Shown piece after piece: positions 52,121 through 61,168 of a stretch of 64,000 bases of DNA. The stretch comes from an uncultured Woeseiaceae bacterium (GTDB taxonomy: Bacteria > Pseudomonadota > Gammaproteobacteria > Steroidobacterales > Woeseiaceae), in contig CAMYOJ010000051.1 in assembly GCA_947259985.1 (NCBI GenBank), positions 1-64,000 on the forward strand. The letters are read 5' to 3'. A program made the position numbers and the translations under genes. The stretch's first letter is position 1, and each line of letters opens with the position of its first letter. The notes under the pieces were generated by a model. That model had not been told where the DNA came from. It saw only the letters and a list, made by a program, of their open reading frames with translations, and made no database searches.

Positions 52121-53182
52121 TTGACCGCAGCACCCGAGTCCAGGTCGCAGGACACCCAGGCCTATCTGCCGGATTTCTGCGCGGCGAGCACGCTGTTCAT
52201 CGTCCTGCTCGTAGCCGAACTCGTGGCGATCGCGCTAACGCTGGCTGCTCATGATTCGGGTGGCCAGTTCCTGGTCGAACTGTCGAAGACCTCTTTCTTC
52301 ATACTCTGGCTCGCCTTGCTGGGCACCGCCGTGATGTGCCAGATCAAGAGTCGACTCGAGAGTACCGGGGCCACGCGTGCTTTCGTGATCGGCTTTATCG
52401 TGCTCGAAGTCGTCTGCCTGCTGATTGCCGAAGTGTCATGGCAGCTCACGCGCATATTCGCGGAGTCGACGATTATTCATGACACGCACAGCAACTTCAT
52501 ACTGCGTACGTTCGCGATCAGTTCGATCGTGATCGCGCTCGCGATGCGCTACCTGTACATTTCGAGCGAGTGGCGCCGCAGTATCGTGCTGGAAGCCCAG
52601 GCACGAATCAGCGCGTTGCAGGCGCTCATTCGGCCGCATTTTCTTTTCAACAGCATGAACACGATCGCGTCACTCACGCGCTCGGATCCGCTGCAGGCCG
52701 AGGAAGCCGTCGAGGATCTGTCCGACCTGTTGCGTGCGACCCTGAGCAGCCCGAAGGACATGTCGTCGCTGAAGCAGGAACTCGAGACCGCCGCCATATA
52801 CCAGCGTATAGAGAAATTGCGACTGGGTGACCGGCTCAGCGTGCGCTGGGACATCGGCGATTTGCCGATGCGCACAAGAGTGCCGAACCTGACCATTCAG
52901 CCCTTGCTCGAGAACGCCATCTACCATGGCATCGAACTGCTGCCCGACGGCGGCGAGGTCACGGTCACCGGCAGATGCGATGGCAAGATGCTCGAGATTG
53001 AGATGTCGAATCCGGTTGCGGCGGGCAAAGCGCGCGACAAGGACGGCAACAAGATGGCAATGAACAATATCCAGCAGCGATTCGACCTGGCGTATGGCGG
53101 CCGTGCGTCAGTCGAAGTCGACGACAGCGACGAACGCTTCGCCGTAACACTGCGCTTTCCCGAAAACCAGGGTGCTGTATGA
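52121..53182 (+). CDS. algZ: AlgZ/FimS-type sensor of the LytS histidine-kinase family
   Basis: A 353-residue membrane protein with a TTG start and AAAGGAG upstream. Four membrane helices (about 20-150) precede a His_kinase domain: the phospho-His lies in LIRPHFLFNSMNTIASL, followed by NLTIQPLLENAIYHGIEL, the N-box of the ATPase. As in AlgZ of Pseudomonas, the canonical G1 motif is weak. It overlaps the LytTR-type regulator by 4 bp. AlgZ-AlgR controls alginate, type IV pili and virulence in Pseudomonas; here its targets are unknown. A TACAAT (52087-52092) may be the operon -10. Confidence 0.9.
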   Translation: MTAAPESRSQDTQAYLPDFCAASTLFIVLLVAELVAIALTLAAHDSGGQFLVELSKTSFFILWLALLGTAVMCQIKSRLESTGATRAFVIGFIVLEVVCLLIAEVSWQLTRIFAESTIIHDTHSNFILRTFAISSIVIALAMRYLYISSEWRRSIVLEAQARISALQALIRPHFLFNSMNTIASLTRSDPLQAEEAVEDLSDLLRATLSSPKDMSSLKQELETAAIYQRIEKLRLGDRLSVRWDIGDLPMRTRVPNLTIQPLLENAIYHGIELLPDGGEVTVTGRCDGKMLEIEMSNPVAAGKARDKDGNKMAMNNIQQRFDLAYGGRASVEVDDSDERFAVTLRFPENQGAV

Positions 53183-53929
53183 GAGTCCTCGTCGTCGACG
53201 ACGAAAAGCCGGCCCGTGACCGCTTACGGCAGATTCTCGAGGACGAAGATGACTACGAGGTCGTGGGCGAAGCAGGAAACGGGCACGACGCGTTGGCGCT
53301 TGCGGCCGACCTCGAACCGGATACCGTGTTGCTGGATATTCGTATGCCCGGGCTCGATGGCATAGAAACCGCCCACCACCTGAATGAACTCGACAAGCCG
53401 CCGGCCGTCGTCTTTGCGACGGCCTACGACGAATACGCCGTCGACGCTTTCGAAGCACGTGCCATCGGTTACGTACTGAAGCCCGTGCGCCGCTCGCGCC
53501 TTACGGCAGCGCTCGCACACGCGGCGCGGCTGGCGGGATCCGCGCTGCGCGAGGTCGCCGGCGAGGCCAGCCAGGCTCGACGCGCCGCGACAGCATGTCT
53601 GCGCGCGCGTCCACGGGGAACTCAAGCTCATCCCGCTCGCCGACATCAGCTGCTTTCGCGCCGACCAGAAGTACGTGAGCGTCGACCATGACAATGGACA
53701 GGACCTCATCGATGACTCGCTCAAATCCCTGGCCGAGGAATTTGCCGCGCAGTTCGTGCGCGTTCACCGCAGCGCCCTGGTCGCCGTCAGTCGCATCGAG
53801 AAGATCGAGAAGACCGCTGACGGCAAGAGCCGCGTGGTGCTGCGAGAGGGCTCGCAAGTCGACGACAAAGAGCTGATAATCAGCCGCCGGCATGTTGCGG
53901 AAGTTCGTCGGCGGCTGAAGGAATCATGA
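53179..53929 (+). pseudogene. algR: AlgR-type LytTR response regulator, frameshifted in the linker
   Basis: The first frame (from the ATG at 53179) encodes a complete receiver: VDDEKPARDRLRQIL, acceptor Asp in TVLLDIRMPGLDG, FATAYDEYAVDAF and the Lys of YVLKPV. After REVAGEASQARR (near 53585) it runs into nonsense. The LytTR DNA-binding domain continues in the +1 frame from about 53591: QHVCARVHGELKLIPLADIS, then CFRADQKYVSVDHDNGQDLI, to LIISRRHVAEVRRRLKES at 53929. A net change of one base (or two lost) would join them. LytTR regulators bind DNA as dimers. It overlaps algZ by 4 bp and hemC by 4 bp, as in Pseudomonas. Confidence 0.87.
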
Positions 53930-54852
53930 AAATTCGTATTGCTACACGCAAGAGCGCGCTCGCTCTCTGGCAGGCCAATCACGTGGCAGCCGTGCTGCGC
54001 GATCTTCCCGAAATCGAGGATATCGAGCTCGTACCCATGTCGACACGCGGCGACGAGATTCTCGATCGCAGCCTGCAGAAGATCGGCGGCAAGGGACTTT
54101 TCATCAAGGAACTCGAAATCGCGATACAGGACGGCAAAGCCGATATCGCCGTGCATTCGATGAAAGACGTTCCGGCCGAAATGCCCGAGGGTTTTTGTAT
54201 CGCTGCCGTTCTTGAACGCGCCAATCACGCTGATGCTCTCGTGTCGCCGCAAGGACAGCAATTGCATGACCTGCCACAGGGCGCCCTCGTCGGAAGCTCC
54301 AGCCTCAGGCGCCAGGCGCAGCTACGCATGATGCGCCCCGACCTCAGGATCGAGCCGCTCAGGGGCAACGTCAATACGCGCCTCAGGAAACTCGAGGACG
54401 GCGATTACGATGCGATCATCCTTGCCGCCGCAGGTCTCGAGCGCCTCGAACTCGACCATCACATCAGCCAGCAATTCCAGCCATCGGAAATGTTGCCTGC
54501 TGCTGCCCAGGGCGTTGTCGGCATCGAGTGCCTTAGCGGCAATACCGGTTTGCGCGCGATCCTCGAGAAACTCAATGACGAGACGACCGTGCAGACGACG
54601 CTGGCCGAGCGCGCGATCGCGAAGACATTGCAAGCCAGTTGCCAGTCACCCGTCGCCACCTACGCGTTCGTGGATGGCGATACGCTCCGCGTCACGGCGC
54701 TCGTAGCGCTGCCGGATGGCAGCAAATCGGTTCACGACTCGGTGGCCGGCAAGCCGGGTGACGCCGAGCAGCTCGGTCTTGAACTCGCATCAAAGCTGAT
54801 CGAACAAGGCGCACTGGAACTACTCGAAGCCGCCGGGGCGATGCATGGCTGA
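53926..54852 (+). CDS. hemC: Porphobilinogen deaminase (hydroxymethylbilane synthase)
   Basis: A 308-residue enzyme with KIRIATRKSALALWQANHV, STRGDEILDRSLQKIGGKGL, the catalytic Asp in HSMKDVPAEMP, and the dipyrromethane cofactor Cys in LQASCQSPVATYA. It joins four porphobilinogens into hydroxymethylbilane in haem synthesis. Length and motifs are standard. The ATG overlaps the algR stop, and its 3' end overlaps hemD by 8 bp, so hemC-hemD are translationally coupled. Confidence 0.97.
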   Translation: MKIRIATRKSALALWQANHVAAVLRDLPEIEDIELVPMSTRGDEILDRSLQKIGGKGLFIKELEIAIQDGKADIAVHSMKDVPAEMPEGFCIAAVLERANHADALVSPQGQQLHDLPQGALVGSSSLRRQAQLRMMRPDLRIEPLRGNVNTRLRKLEDGDYDAIILAAAGLERLELDHHISQQFQPSEMLPAAAQGVVGIECLSGNTGLRAILEKLNDETTVQTTLAERAIAKTLQASCQSPVATYAFVDGDTLRVTALVALPDGSKSVHDSVAGKPGDAEQLGLELASKLIEQGALELLEAAGAMHG

Positions 54853-55618
54853 GACACCGCTCGAAGGGGTCGGCGTACTCGTCACGCGGCCACGGACGCA
54901 GGCAGCCGAACTCGTATCAGCAATCGAAGAACAGGGCGGTGAGGCGTTCTGTTTCCCGGTCATCGATATCGTCGCGCTCGACCAAAGCCGGGTCTCAGCC
55001 GAGGCGTCGGCCATGCCCAGCCCCGACGTGACGATCTTTATCAGCCGCAATGCCGTCGAGTACGGCCTGAAATATTCAGGAGGCGGCAAGATTGCCGTGA
55101 TCGGCCCCGCCACGGCGCGGGCAGTCCGATCAGCCGGCAGGGTCGTGGATATCGAGCCAAAAGACGGTCATGACAGCGAACACCTGCTCGCCGAGCCCGG
55201 ATTCCAGGACATTGATGGCCTCGACGTTCGCATCATTCGCGGCGGCAAGGGGCGCGAACTGCTTGCCAGCGAACTCAGGAATCGCGGTGCCAATATTAAC
55301 TACCTGTCTGTCTACGAGCGCCGGCTGCCTGTCGTCAGTCCCGACATGCTGGCCGAACTCGAGGCCCGCTGGCGTGGCGGCAATATCTCGGTGATAACCG
55401 TGATGAGCGTGCAGTCGCTGCAAAACCTCATCAAGTTACTGCCCGACTGGTGCAGAAGTCAGCTCGAATCCACACCACTGGTGACCCCCGCCGGTCGTGT
55501 GTTAAAAGAAGCGCTGGACCGCTACCCTGCTTCCCGACCGATACTCTCATCGGGCCCGCAAGCCGGCGAAATGGTACAGGCAATCATCGCACTCCAGAGT
55601 CCCGGACTAGCACCATGA
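54845..55618 (+). CDS. hemD: Uroporphyrinogen-III synthase
   Basis: A 257-residue enzyme: GVGVLVTRPRTQAAELVSAI, PDVTIFISRNAVEYGL, IAVIGPATARAVRSAG, and LDVRIIRGGKGRELLASEL. It cyclises hydroxymethylbilane with inversion of ring D. Sequence conservation in HemD is low, but place and motifs agree. It overlaps hemC by 8 bp and hemX by 4 bp (ATGA). Confidence 0.95.
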   Translation: MAETPLEGVGVLVTRPRTQAAELVSAIEEQGGEAFCFPVIDIVALDQSRVSAEASAMPSPDVTIFISRNAVEYGLKYSGGGKIAVIGPATARAVRSAGRVVDIEPKDGHDSEHLLAEPGFQDIDGLDVRIIRGGKGRELLASELRNRGANINYLSVYERRLPVVSPDMLAELEARWRGGNISVITVMSVQSLQNLIKLLPDWCRSQLESTPLVTPAGRVLKEALDRYPASRPILSSGPQAGEMVQAIIALQSPGLAP

Positions 55619-56907
55619 GCGACACAGACAAGCGAAAAGAACCAGGCGCGACAGAAAGCTCAGCCGCCGAAGAGACGAGCGTCGAGGAAAGCCCGGCAGT
55701 TGACGAAACTCCCGAAAAGGGGAGCGGGGACCTGGCGGATGAGGCGACCGGCGAACAGCCCGCGGACGATCAGCCCGTCGAAGACGAGCCGGCCGAAGAC
55801 GAGGTCACAAGTAGTCAAAGCAGCTTCGAAGCGTCAGCAGAGGAAGCACCTGTTGCCGAATCGGCGCCAGCCGCGGGCCGGGGTGTCGCCTGGCTCGCCC
55901 TGCTCGTGTCCGCGGTGGCGATAGCCGCCGTCGCCTACACATTGTTCCTGGACTGGCGCAGCGCGGGCGATGACACCGCCGACGATGCGATCGCGTCGCT
56001 CGAGCGCCAGCTGAATGACAGCCGCGAACAGCTCGGCAATCTCGATGCGCTGGTTGCCGAACTCGCGGGGCGCGACTCGGTTTCGGCGGCCGATATCGAT
56101 GCCCTCAGGAGCCAGCTCGAGGAACGCGTCGACGTATTGAGTTCTTTGCCGCCGCGCATGTCCGCCCTGGAAAGCTCGGTGGCTTCCCTGGCCGGAATAT
56201 CTGAAGGAGCGCGTGATACCTGGTTGCTGGCAGAGGCCGAGTACTACATGCAGATCGCCAACGCGCAGCTGCAGCTTGCGAACAATCCGCACCTCGCCTC
56301 GCTGGCGCTGGCAATGGCCGATGAGCGCGTCGTGCAACTGGCCAACCCCGGGCTGACGGACGTGCGTCGCGCCATCGCCGACGAACTCGCGGCACTTGCC
56401 GTTATGGAAAGGCCCGACATAGCCGGCACGACGATGACGCTCGCCAGCCTGTCACGCGTGGTTGAATCGCTGCCCGTCAAGAGCGCACCCGCTGCCGCCG
56501 AGCAGGCGCCGCAGGAAACCGATGAGGAACAAAGTGGCGTGGGACGCGCCTGGTCGTCCGTCAAAGGCGCCATGGCCGGGCTCGTCAAGGTTACGCCGCC
56601 GGACCAGGCCAGGCTGGAGGTGCTGACCCCGGACGTCGAATATTTCCTGCGCAATAATATCGCCCTGCAGTTACAGGCCGCACGGCTCGCATTGTTGCGT
56701 GGCGAGCAGGCCATTTTCGAACAATCGCTCGACGACACGAGCGCGCTCCTCAGGCAGTACTTCGACACCGACAGTACGCAGGTTGCAGGTGCGCTCGAAA
56801 CGCTCGAGGAGATTCGCGGCAACATTTTTGCGACCGCGGCACCCGATATTTCAGGGTCGCTGGATCTGCTGCGTCAGTTCCAGGCATTGCGCGAGAACTC
56901 ACAGTGA
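55615..56907 (+). CDS. hemX: HemX-like membrane protein of the hem operon
   Basis: A 430-residue protein with a long acidic, low-complexity N-terminal tail (about 85 residues of Glu/Asp/Ala), one membrane helix (WLALLVSAVAIAAVAYTLFL), a coiled coil (LERQLNDSREQLGNLDALVA) and a HemX body in the periplasm (TWLLAEAEYYMQIANAQLQL, EYFLRNNIALQLQAARLALL). HemX in gammaproteobacteria is fused or adjacent to uroporphyrinogen methyltransferase elsewhere, but its role is unclear. The ATG at 55615 overlaps hemD; upstream frame is shadow. It overlaps hemY by 4 bp. Confidence 0.93.
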   Translation: MSDTDKRKEPGATESSAAEETSVEESPAVDETPEKGSGDLADEATGEQPADDQPVEDEPAEDEVTSSQSSFEASAEEAPVAESAPAAGRGVAWLALLVSAVAIAAVAYTLFLDWRSAGDDTADDAIASLERQLNDSREQLGNLDALVAELAGRDSVSAADIDALRSQLEERVDVLSSLPPRMSALESSVASLAGISEGARDTWLLAEAEYYMQIANAQLQLANNPHLASLALAMADERVVQLANPGLTDVRRAIADELAALAVMERPDIAGTTMTLASLSRVVESLPVKSAPAAAEQAPQETDEEQSGVGRAWSSVKGAMAGLVKVTPPDQARLEVLTPDVEYFLRNNIALQLQAARLALLRGEQAIFEQSLDDTSALLRQYFDTDSTQVAGALETLEEIRGNIFATAAPDISGSLDLLRQFQALRENSQ

Positions 56908-58100
56908 AATTCGGCATCATCGTCGTGCTGGCCCTGTTCGCAAGTGCCTTTGCGGCGCATTTCCTGCTGGCCGACCCCGGCTACGTCATCATCAATTTCC
57001 GCGGCTATGTCATCGAGATGTCCGTGCCGGTATTGCTGGGACTGGCCGTCGTACTGGTTTTCGCGATCTGGCTCGTGCGCAAGATCGTGCTGGCGCCGCG
57101 CAGGCTCGGTGAGGCTGCCGGACGTTACCGCTCTGCGCGCTCAGGGCAAAAGCTCACACGCGGCATGATCGCCGTTGCCGAAGGCAATCTCGCGCGCGGT
57201 GAGAAAATGCTCGCCCGGGCTGCAAGTACCAGCGACTCGCCCTTGTTCAATTACTTGCAGGCGGCGCGGGCCGCCCATCTGCAGGGACGCGATGAACGGC
57301 GCGACGAGTGGTTGCGACTCGCCTACTCCGAAACACCCGAGGCTGCCAATGCCGTGCTCCTGACACAGGCCGAATTCCAGCTTGATCGCGGCCAGAATGA
57401 ACAGGCCCTCGCGACATTGCGGCGCGTGGACGAAAATTCGAAGGACCATGCACATGCCTTGTCGCTGCTGGGGCGACTGTATTTCGAACTCGAGGATTGG
57501 GATTCGCTTGGCGAATTGCTGCCGCGCCTGAAGAACAACAAGCAGCTCAAGCCGGAAACGCTTGGCGCCTGGACGACCCGGGTGCACAAGGAGGCGCTCG
57601 ATCGTGCCGCAGACGGCCTCGCCGTGGAGACCGCATGGAAAGCCGTGGCACGCGCGCACAGGTCCGACCTGTCCCTGCTCGAGGCCTATTATGGAGGCTT
57701 GATGCGCGCCGGAGAGCACGACCGCGTGGAGAAGGAACTGGCCGCAGCGCTGCGCTCGGAGTGGCGCGGTCCGCTGGTGCGACTCTTTGGCCTGGTCGAG
57801 TCCGGTGACACGACCCGGCAGCTAAAACGTGCCGAGGGTTGGCTCAAGAACCATGGCGACGATCCCGACCTGTTGCTGACGGCGGCGCGGCTATGCCTGC
57901 GCAACGAACTCTGGGGCAAGGCGCGCAGCTACCTGGAGACCGTGCTCAGCCTGCGGCCGACACCCGAGGCCTACCAGGAATACGGCAGTCTCCTGAACCA
58001 GATGGGTGAAGCGGACGCGGCGGCCAATGCCTACCGCGACGGGCTCGGCATGGTCGCAGCTGAACCGCGCCCGGCCATTCCGCACATGGAAAATGGCTAA
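56904..58100 (+). CDS. hemY: HemY-type TPR protein of haem operon
   Basis: A 398-residue protein with two N-terminal membrane helices (about 3-22 and 40-58) separated by the conserved DPGYVIINFRGYVIEMSVP. TPR repeats then follow (RGMIAVAEGNLARGEKMLAR; FNYLQAARAAHLQGRDERRD and so on). This is the gammaproteobacterial HemY, not the protoporphyrinogen oxidase of the same name. It is expected at the inner membrane in haem-synthesis organisation. It overlaps hemX by 4 bp and the epimerase-like gene by 8 bp. Confidence 0.95.
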   Translation: MKFGIIVVLALFASAFAAHFLLADPGYVIINFRGYVIEMSVPVLLGLAVVLVFAIWLVRKIVLAPRRLGEAAGRYRSARSGQKLTRGMIAVAEGNLARGEKMLARAASTSDSPLFNYLQAARAAHLQGRDERRDEWLRLAYSETPEAANAVLLTQAEFQLDRGQNEQALATLRRVDENSKDHAHALSLLGRLYFELEDWDSLGELLPRLKNNKQLKPETLGAWTTRVHKEALDRAADGLAVETAWKAVARAHRSDLSLLEAYYGGLMRAGEHDRVEKELAAALRSEWRGPLVRLFGLVESGDTTRQLKRAEGWLKNHGDDPDLLLTAARLCLRNELWGKARSYLETVLSLRPTPEAYQEYGSLLNQMGEADAAANAYRDGLGMVAAEPRPAIPHMENG

Positions 58101-58944
58101 GCACGAAGCGGCCGAGTCCATGTTCGTATTGTTGACGGGTGCCGGCTACACGGGCCGACGCATATTGTCGATGCTGCCCGCAGATTCCGTCGCGGCCCTG
58201 AGCCGTTCGCGCGTTGACACCGACCGGCAGCTTTTCCCTTTCGACCTTGACTCGGCAAGCGAACTGCCACTCGAACTGCCCGCCCGCTATGCCGTCATTT
58301 ACACGGTCCCGCCCAGCGGCGAACCGCCCGACGAGCGGCTGCAGACATTCCTGTCCCTCGTATCCCCGGCTCGATTTATCTACATCAGCACCACGGGGGT
58401 ATATGGCGATTACGGGGGGCAAACCGTAACCGAGGCCAGCGCCCTGAAACCCTCTAACCGGCAGGCGGCCAACCGCGTCGCCGCCGAAGAGCTGCTGACG
58501 ACCTGGTCGCGGCAAAACGACGTGGCGCTCATCGTCCTGCGGGCCCCGGGCATCTACGGTCCCGGCCGCCTGGGTACGGAACGCATCCGCTCGGGCACGC
58601 CAGCGATCGCCGAGGTCGATGCTAACCCGGGCAACCGGATTCATGTCGATGACCTGGCGCGCTGCTGTGTGGCTGCGCTCGACGAAAATGTCCCGGCCGG
58701 CATTTACAACGTGGGGGACGGCGATCACCGTAGTCCGACGGCCTTCACGAACGAGGTCGCGCGCCAGCTGGACTTGCCCGCACCGCCGCAAATAAGCCGC
58801 GCCGAAGCACAGCAGCAGTTTTCGAGGCAGCGAATGGCATTCCTGTCCGACTCACGCATCGTCGACACGACGAAAATGCGTGAAGTGCTGGGCGTAATAC
58901 CCCGTTACGCCAATCCCGAGGACGGAATTCGGGCGAGCCTGTAG
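58093..58944 (+). CDS. NAD(P)-dependent epimerase/dehydratase-like protein (extended SDR)
   Basis: A 283-residue SDR. The dinucleotide motif is VLLTGAGYTGRRIL, with a Thr in ISTTGVYGDYGGQTVTEASAL, YxxxK-like ANRVAAEELLTTW, and LRAPGIYGPGRLG. The family is YeeZ-like, with unknown substrate. The ATG at 58093 overlaps hemY by 8 bp; a later ATG at 58120 gives the more usual MFVLLTGAGYTG start. It appears to be the last gene of the algZ-hemY operon. Confidence 0.88.
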   Translation: MAKHEAAESMFVLLTGAGYTGRRILSMLPADSVAALSRSRVDTDRQLFPFDLDSASELPLELPARYAVIYTVPPSGEPPDERLQTFLSLVSPARFIYISTTGVYGDYGGQTVTEASALKPSNRQAANRVAAEELLTTWSRQNDVALIVLRAPGIYGPGRLGTERIRSGTPAIAEVDANPGNRIHVDDLARCCVAALDENVPAGIYNVGDGDHRSPTAFTNEVARQLDLPAPPQISRAEAQQQFSRQRMAFLSDSRIVDTTKMREVLGVIPRYANPEDGIRASL

Positions 58945-58954
58945 CAGCGCGCCG

Positions 58955-59593
58955 CTACGGTTGGCTGCGCTTGCTGCGCAACCACGCCGTGAGTGGCTCC
59001 CATTCGTCCCAGTCGGGCCATGCCAGGTACTCTGGCAGCTCGAAGATTCCGAGGCCGCGCGTATAGGCGCGAACGTAGTTTTGCGCCTCGCGCAAAGCCG
59101 CTATGTACGGCACCCGCGCCTTGGTCAGGTACTCATCGAGATCGTCGAAAATGAGCGTATTGTCACGCGCGCGATTGGCAACGGTGCCAATCTTCGCCTG
59201 CTTGCGCGCGACCTTGCCCACTGCCTTGAGCTCCTCGAGAAACGTCGTCGTTGCCTGCATGTCTATCGTCGACGGCAATACGGGTACCAGGATGGTTTCT
59301 GCGTGTTTCACGAGGTCCGTCAGCTCTTTGCCGTGCGAGCGCGCCGGGGCGTCGATGATGATGTAATCGGCGTTGCGTGGCGCGTGCTTGAAACCGTCTT
59401 CAAACGCCGCAACACCAATGATTTCAGGACGATTGTCGGGCCGGCGTGCCAGCCAGTCGAGGCTCGATCGCTGCGGGTCGTAGTCGGCAAGCGCAACGGT
59501 AGCGCCTTCGTTGGCAAAGTAGGAAGCAATGTTGGTCGCGAGGGTGCTCTTGCCACAACCACCTTTCGCATTCATAACCATTATGTGCCGCAT
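58955..59593 (-). CDS. ParA-family ATPase (orphan)
   Basis: A 212-residue ParA-like ATPase. The deviant Walker A is NAKGGCGKSTLATNIASY, then LADYDPQRSSLDWLARRP and ADYIIIDAPARS (Walker B region). No parB, chromosome-partition or chemotaxis gene is near, so the cargo is unknown. The ATG at 59593 has GGAGAG upstream; a TTG at 59611 adds six residues. The C-terminal part (YLAWPDWDEWEPLTAWLRSK) is Trp-rich and typical of a small ParA group seen next to housekeeping genes in gammaproteobacteria. It is divergent from dapF. Confidence 0.92.
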   Translation of the reverse strand: MRHIMVMNAKGGCGKSTLATNIASYFANEGATVALADYDPQRSSLDWLARRPDNRPEIIGVAAFEDGFKHAPRNADYIIIDAPARSHGKELTDLVKHAETILVPVLPSTIDMQATTTFLEELKAVGKVARKQAKIGTVANRARDNTLIFDDLDEYLTKARVPYIAALREAQNYVRAYTRGLGIFELPEYLAWPDWDEWEPLTAWLRSKRSQP

Positions 59594-59653
59594 GTCTCTC
59601 TCCAAGGGCAATGTTGTTTTGAGGTCGGTATTTTATGTAAAACTACAGAGGCC

Positions 59654-60463
59654 GTCATCAAAAGTCCAAATGTTTCCGGGAACAGGATTCTTGTCGTTGA
59701 CCAACGCGGTGAGAATCGTGCGCCGCCCAACGCGCAAACTTTGCAGGTACTTGGCAACGACTCAACCGGCCCCGGTTTCGATCAGCTGATGTGGGTCACA
59801 GACGCTATCGAGCCGGACAATGCCGCCAGTTATCGTGTGTTCAACCGCGATGGCTCCGAAGTCGAACAATGTGGCAATGGAGTTCGCTGCGTGGCAAGAA
59901 TGCTGGCGGGGCGCGCAACGGACTCCCTGGTACTCGAGAGTCCGGCCGGGCTCGTCGAGGCCCGCGTGCTCGACAACGGGGACGTGTCGGTCAGCATGGG
60001 CCGTCCGGAGTTCGAACCGTCGCGTATACCGTTCCTCGCCGACGCCCAGTCCAATGCTTACTCTCTCGATCTCAACGGCCAGGAGCTCGCGGTGCAGGTC
60101 GTCTCGATGGGCAATCCGCACTGCGTATTGACCGTAGACGACGTAGATGCCGCCGACGTGCAGTCGCTCGGGCCTCTACTAGAGCATCATGATCGATTCC
60201 CGAATGGTGCCAACGTCGGATTCATGCGGATTGTCGACCCCGGAAACATCGAATTGCGCGTCCACGAACGCGGTGTTGGCGAGACGCTGGCCTGTGGCAC
60301 GGGTGCCTGCGCTGCCGTCGTTTGCGGTCAGCAATCGGGGCTGCTCGAAGACGAAGTCAAGGTGCGGCTGCCGGGTGGCCAAGTCGTGGTAAGCTGGCGC
60401 CGTGGCACAGTATGGCTCACCGGAAACGCCGAACTGATCTCTGAAGGAAGCCTGGATATATGA
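59654..60463 (+). CDS. dapF: Diaminopimelate epimerase, 5' end damaged or unusual
   Basis: The body is clearly DapF: GFDQLMWVTDAIEPDNAASY, NRDGSEVEQCGNGVRCVAR (first catalytic Cys), VSMGNPHCVLTVDDVD, HERGVGETLACGTGACAAV (second catalytic Cys). The enzyme converts LL- to meso-diaminopimelate for lysine and peptidoglycan. The N terminus is a problem: no ATG, GTG or TTG is in frame upstream of the family start (nearest are ATT at 59630 and an internal TTG). The first residues VIKSPNVSGNRILVVDQRG lack the usual KMHGxGNDF. The +1 frame reads KVQMFPGTGF at the same place, so a small indel near 59660-59680 is likely. The coordinate given is only the first family-like codon. It overlaps the next gene by 4 bp. 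Confidence 0.88.
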   Translation, partial: VIKSPNVSGNRILVVDQRGENRAPPNAQTLQVLGNDSTGPGFDQLMWVTDAIEPDNAASYRVFNRDGSEVEQCGNGVRCVARMLAGRATDSLVLESPAGLVEARVLDNGDVSVSMGRPEFEPSRIPFLADAQSNAYSLDLNGQELAVQVVSMGNPHCVLTVDDVDAADVQSLGPLLEHHDRFPNGANVGFMRIVDPGNIELRVHERGVGETLACGTGACAAVVCGQQSGLLEDEVKVRLPGGQVVVSWRRGTVWLTGNAELISEGSLDI

Positions 60464-61164
60464 GTACGCAGCCTGAACCGGAATACGTCGACGAACCGCT
60501 GTCAGAACAAGCTGTGCGTGACTATCTCGCCGCCAACCCCGAATTCTTCGAAAACAATGCCAAACTGCTCAGCTCGCTCAACCTTCCGCATGCGAGCGGC
60601 GGTGCCGTGTCACTGGTCGAACGGCAGGTATCGATGCTGCGGCAGAAAGACCTGAAGCTCGAACGCCAGCTAAAAGAACTGATCGAAGTCGCACGCGCCA
60701 ATGATTTGCTATCCGCGAAGATTCACGAATTGACGCTGCAGCTGCTTGCCGCGGGCGGCCTGCAAACAACGGTCGCTGCCGTCGAGGAGGCGATGCGCAG
60801 CGGTTTCGACGCGGACCAGGCCGTGCTCGTTGTGTTCGGCGAGCCCGACGCCTTCGCTGACATCAATGTCGGGCGGTTCTTCCACGTCGTAGAGCGCAAG
60901 GACTCGTCACTCAAACCTTTTTCGACGTTTCTTGGCGGTAAAGGCGCTCGCTGCGGCCGGATTCGTGACTCCCAACGCGAGTTCCTGTTCCACACGGATG
61001 CCGAGGAAATCGGCTCGGCCGCGCTCATACCGCTGGGCAAGGGTGCCGAAATCGGCTTCCTGGCGGTTGGCAGCGTGGATACCGATCGTTTTCACCCCGG
61101 CATGAGTATTGACTTCCTGACGCGGCTCGGCGATCTCATCGCAGGGGCTCTGAAACGCTACTAA
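60460..61164 (+). CDS. DUF484 family protein
   Basis: A 234-residue protein with the DUF484 start VRDYLAANPEFFENNAKLLS, the coiled-coil LVERQVSMLRQKDLKLERQL and a GAF-like C-terminal domain (SAALIPLGKGAEIGFLAVGS, SIDFLTRLGDLIAGALKRY). The function is unknown; the gene lies between dapF and xerC in most gammaproteobacteria, as here. It overlaps dapF by 4 bp (ATGA). It is the usual length for the family and shows no defects. Confidence 0.94.
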   Translation: MSTQPEPEYVDEPLSEQAVRDYLAANPEFFENNAKLLSSLNLPHASGGAVSLVERQVSMLRQKDLKLERQLKELIEVARANDLLSAKIHELTLQLLAAGGLQTTVAAVEEAMRSGFDADQAVLVVFGEPDAFADINVGRFFHVVERKDSSLKPFSTFLGGKGARCGRIRDSQREFLFHTDAEEIGSAALIPLGKGAEIGFLAVGSVDTDRFHPGMSIDFLTRLGDLIAGALKRY

Positions 61165-61168
61165 GCCC

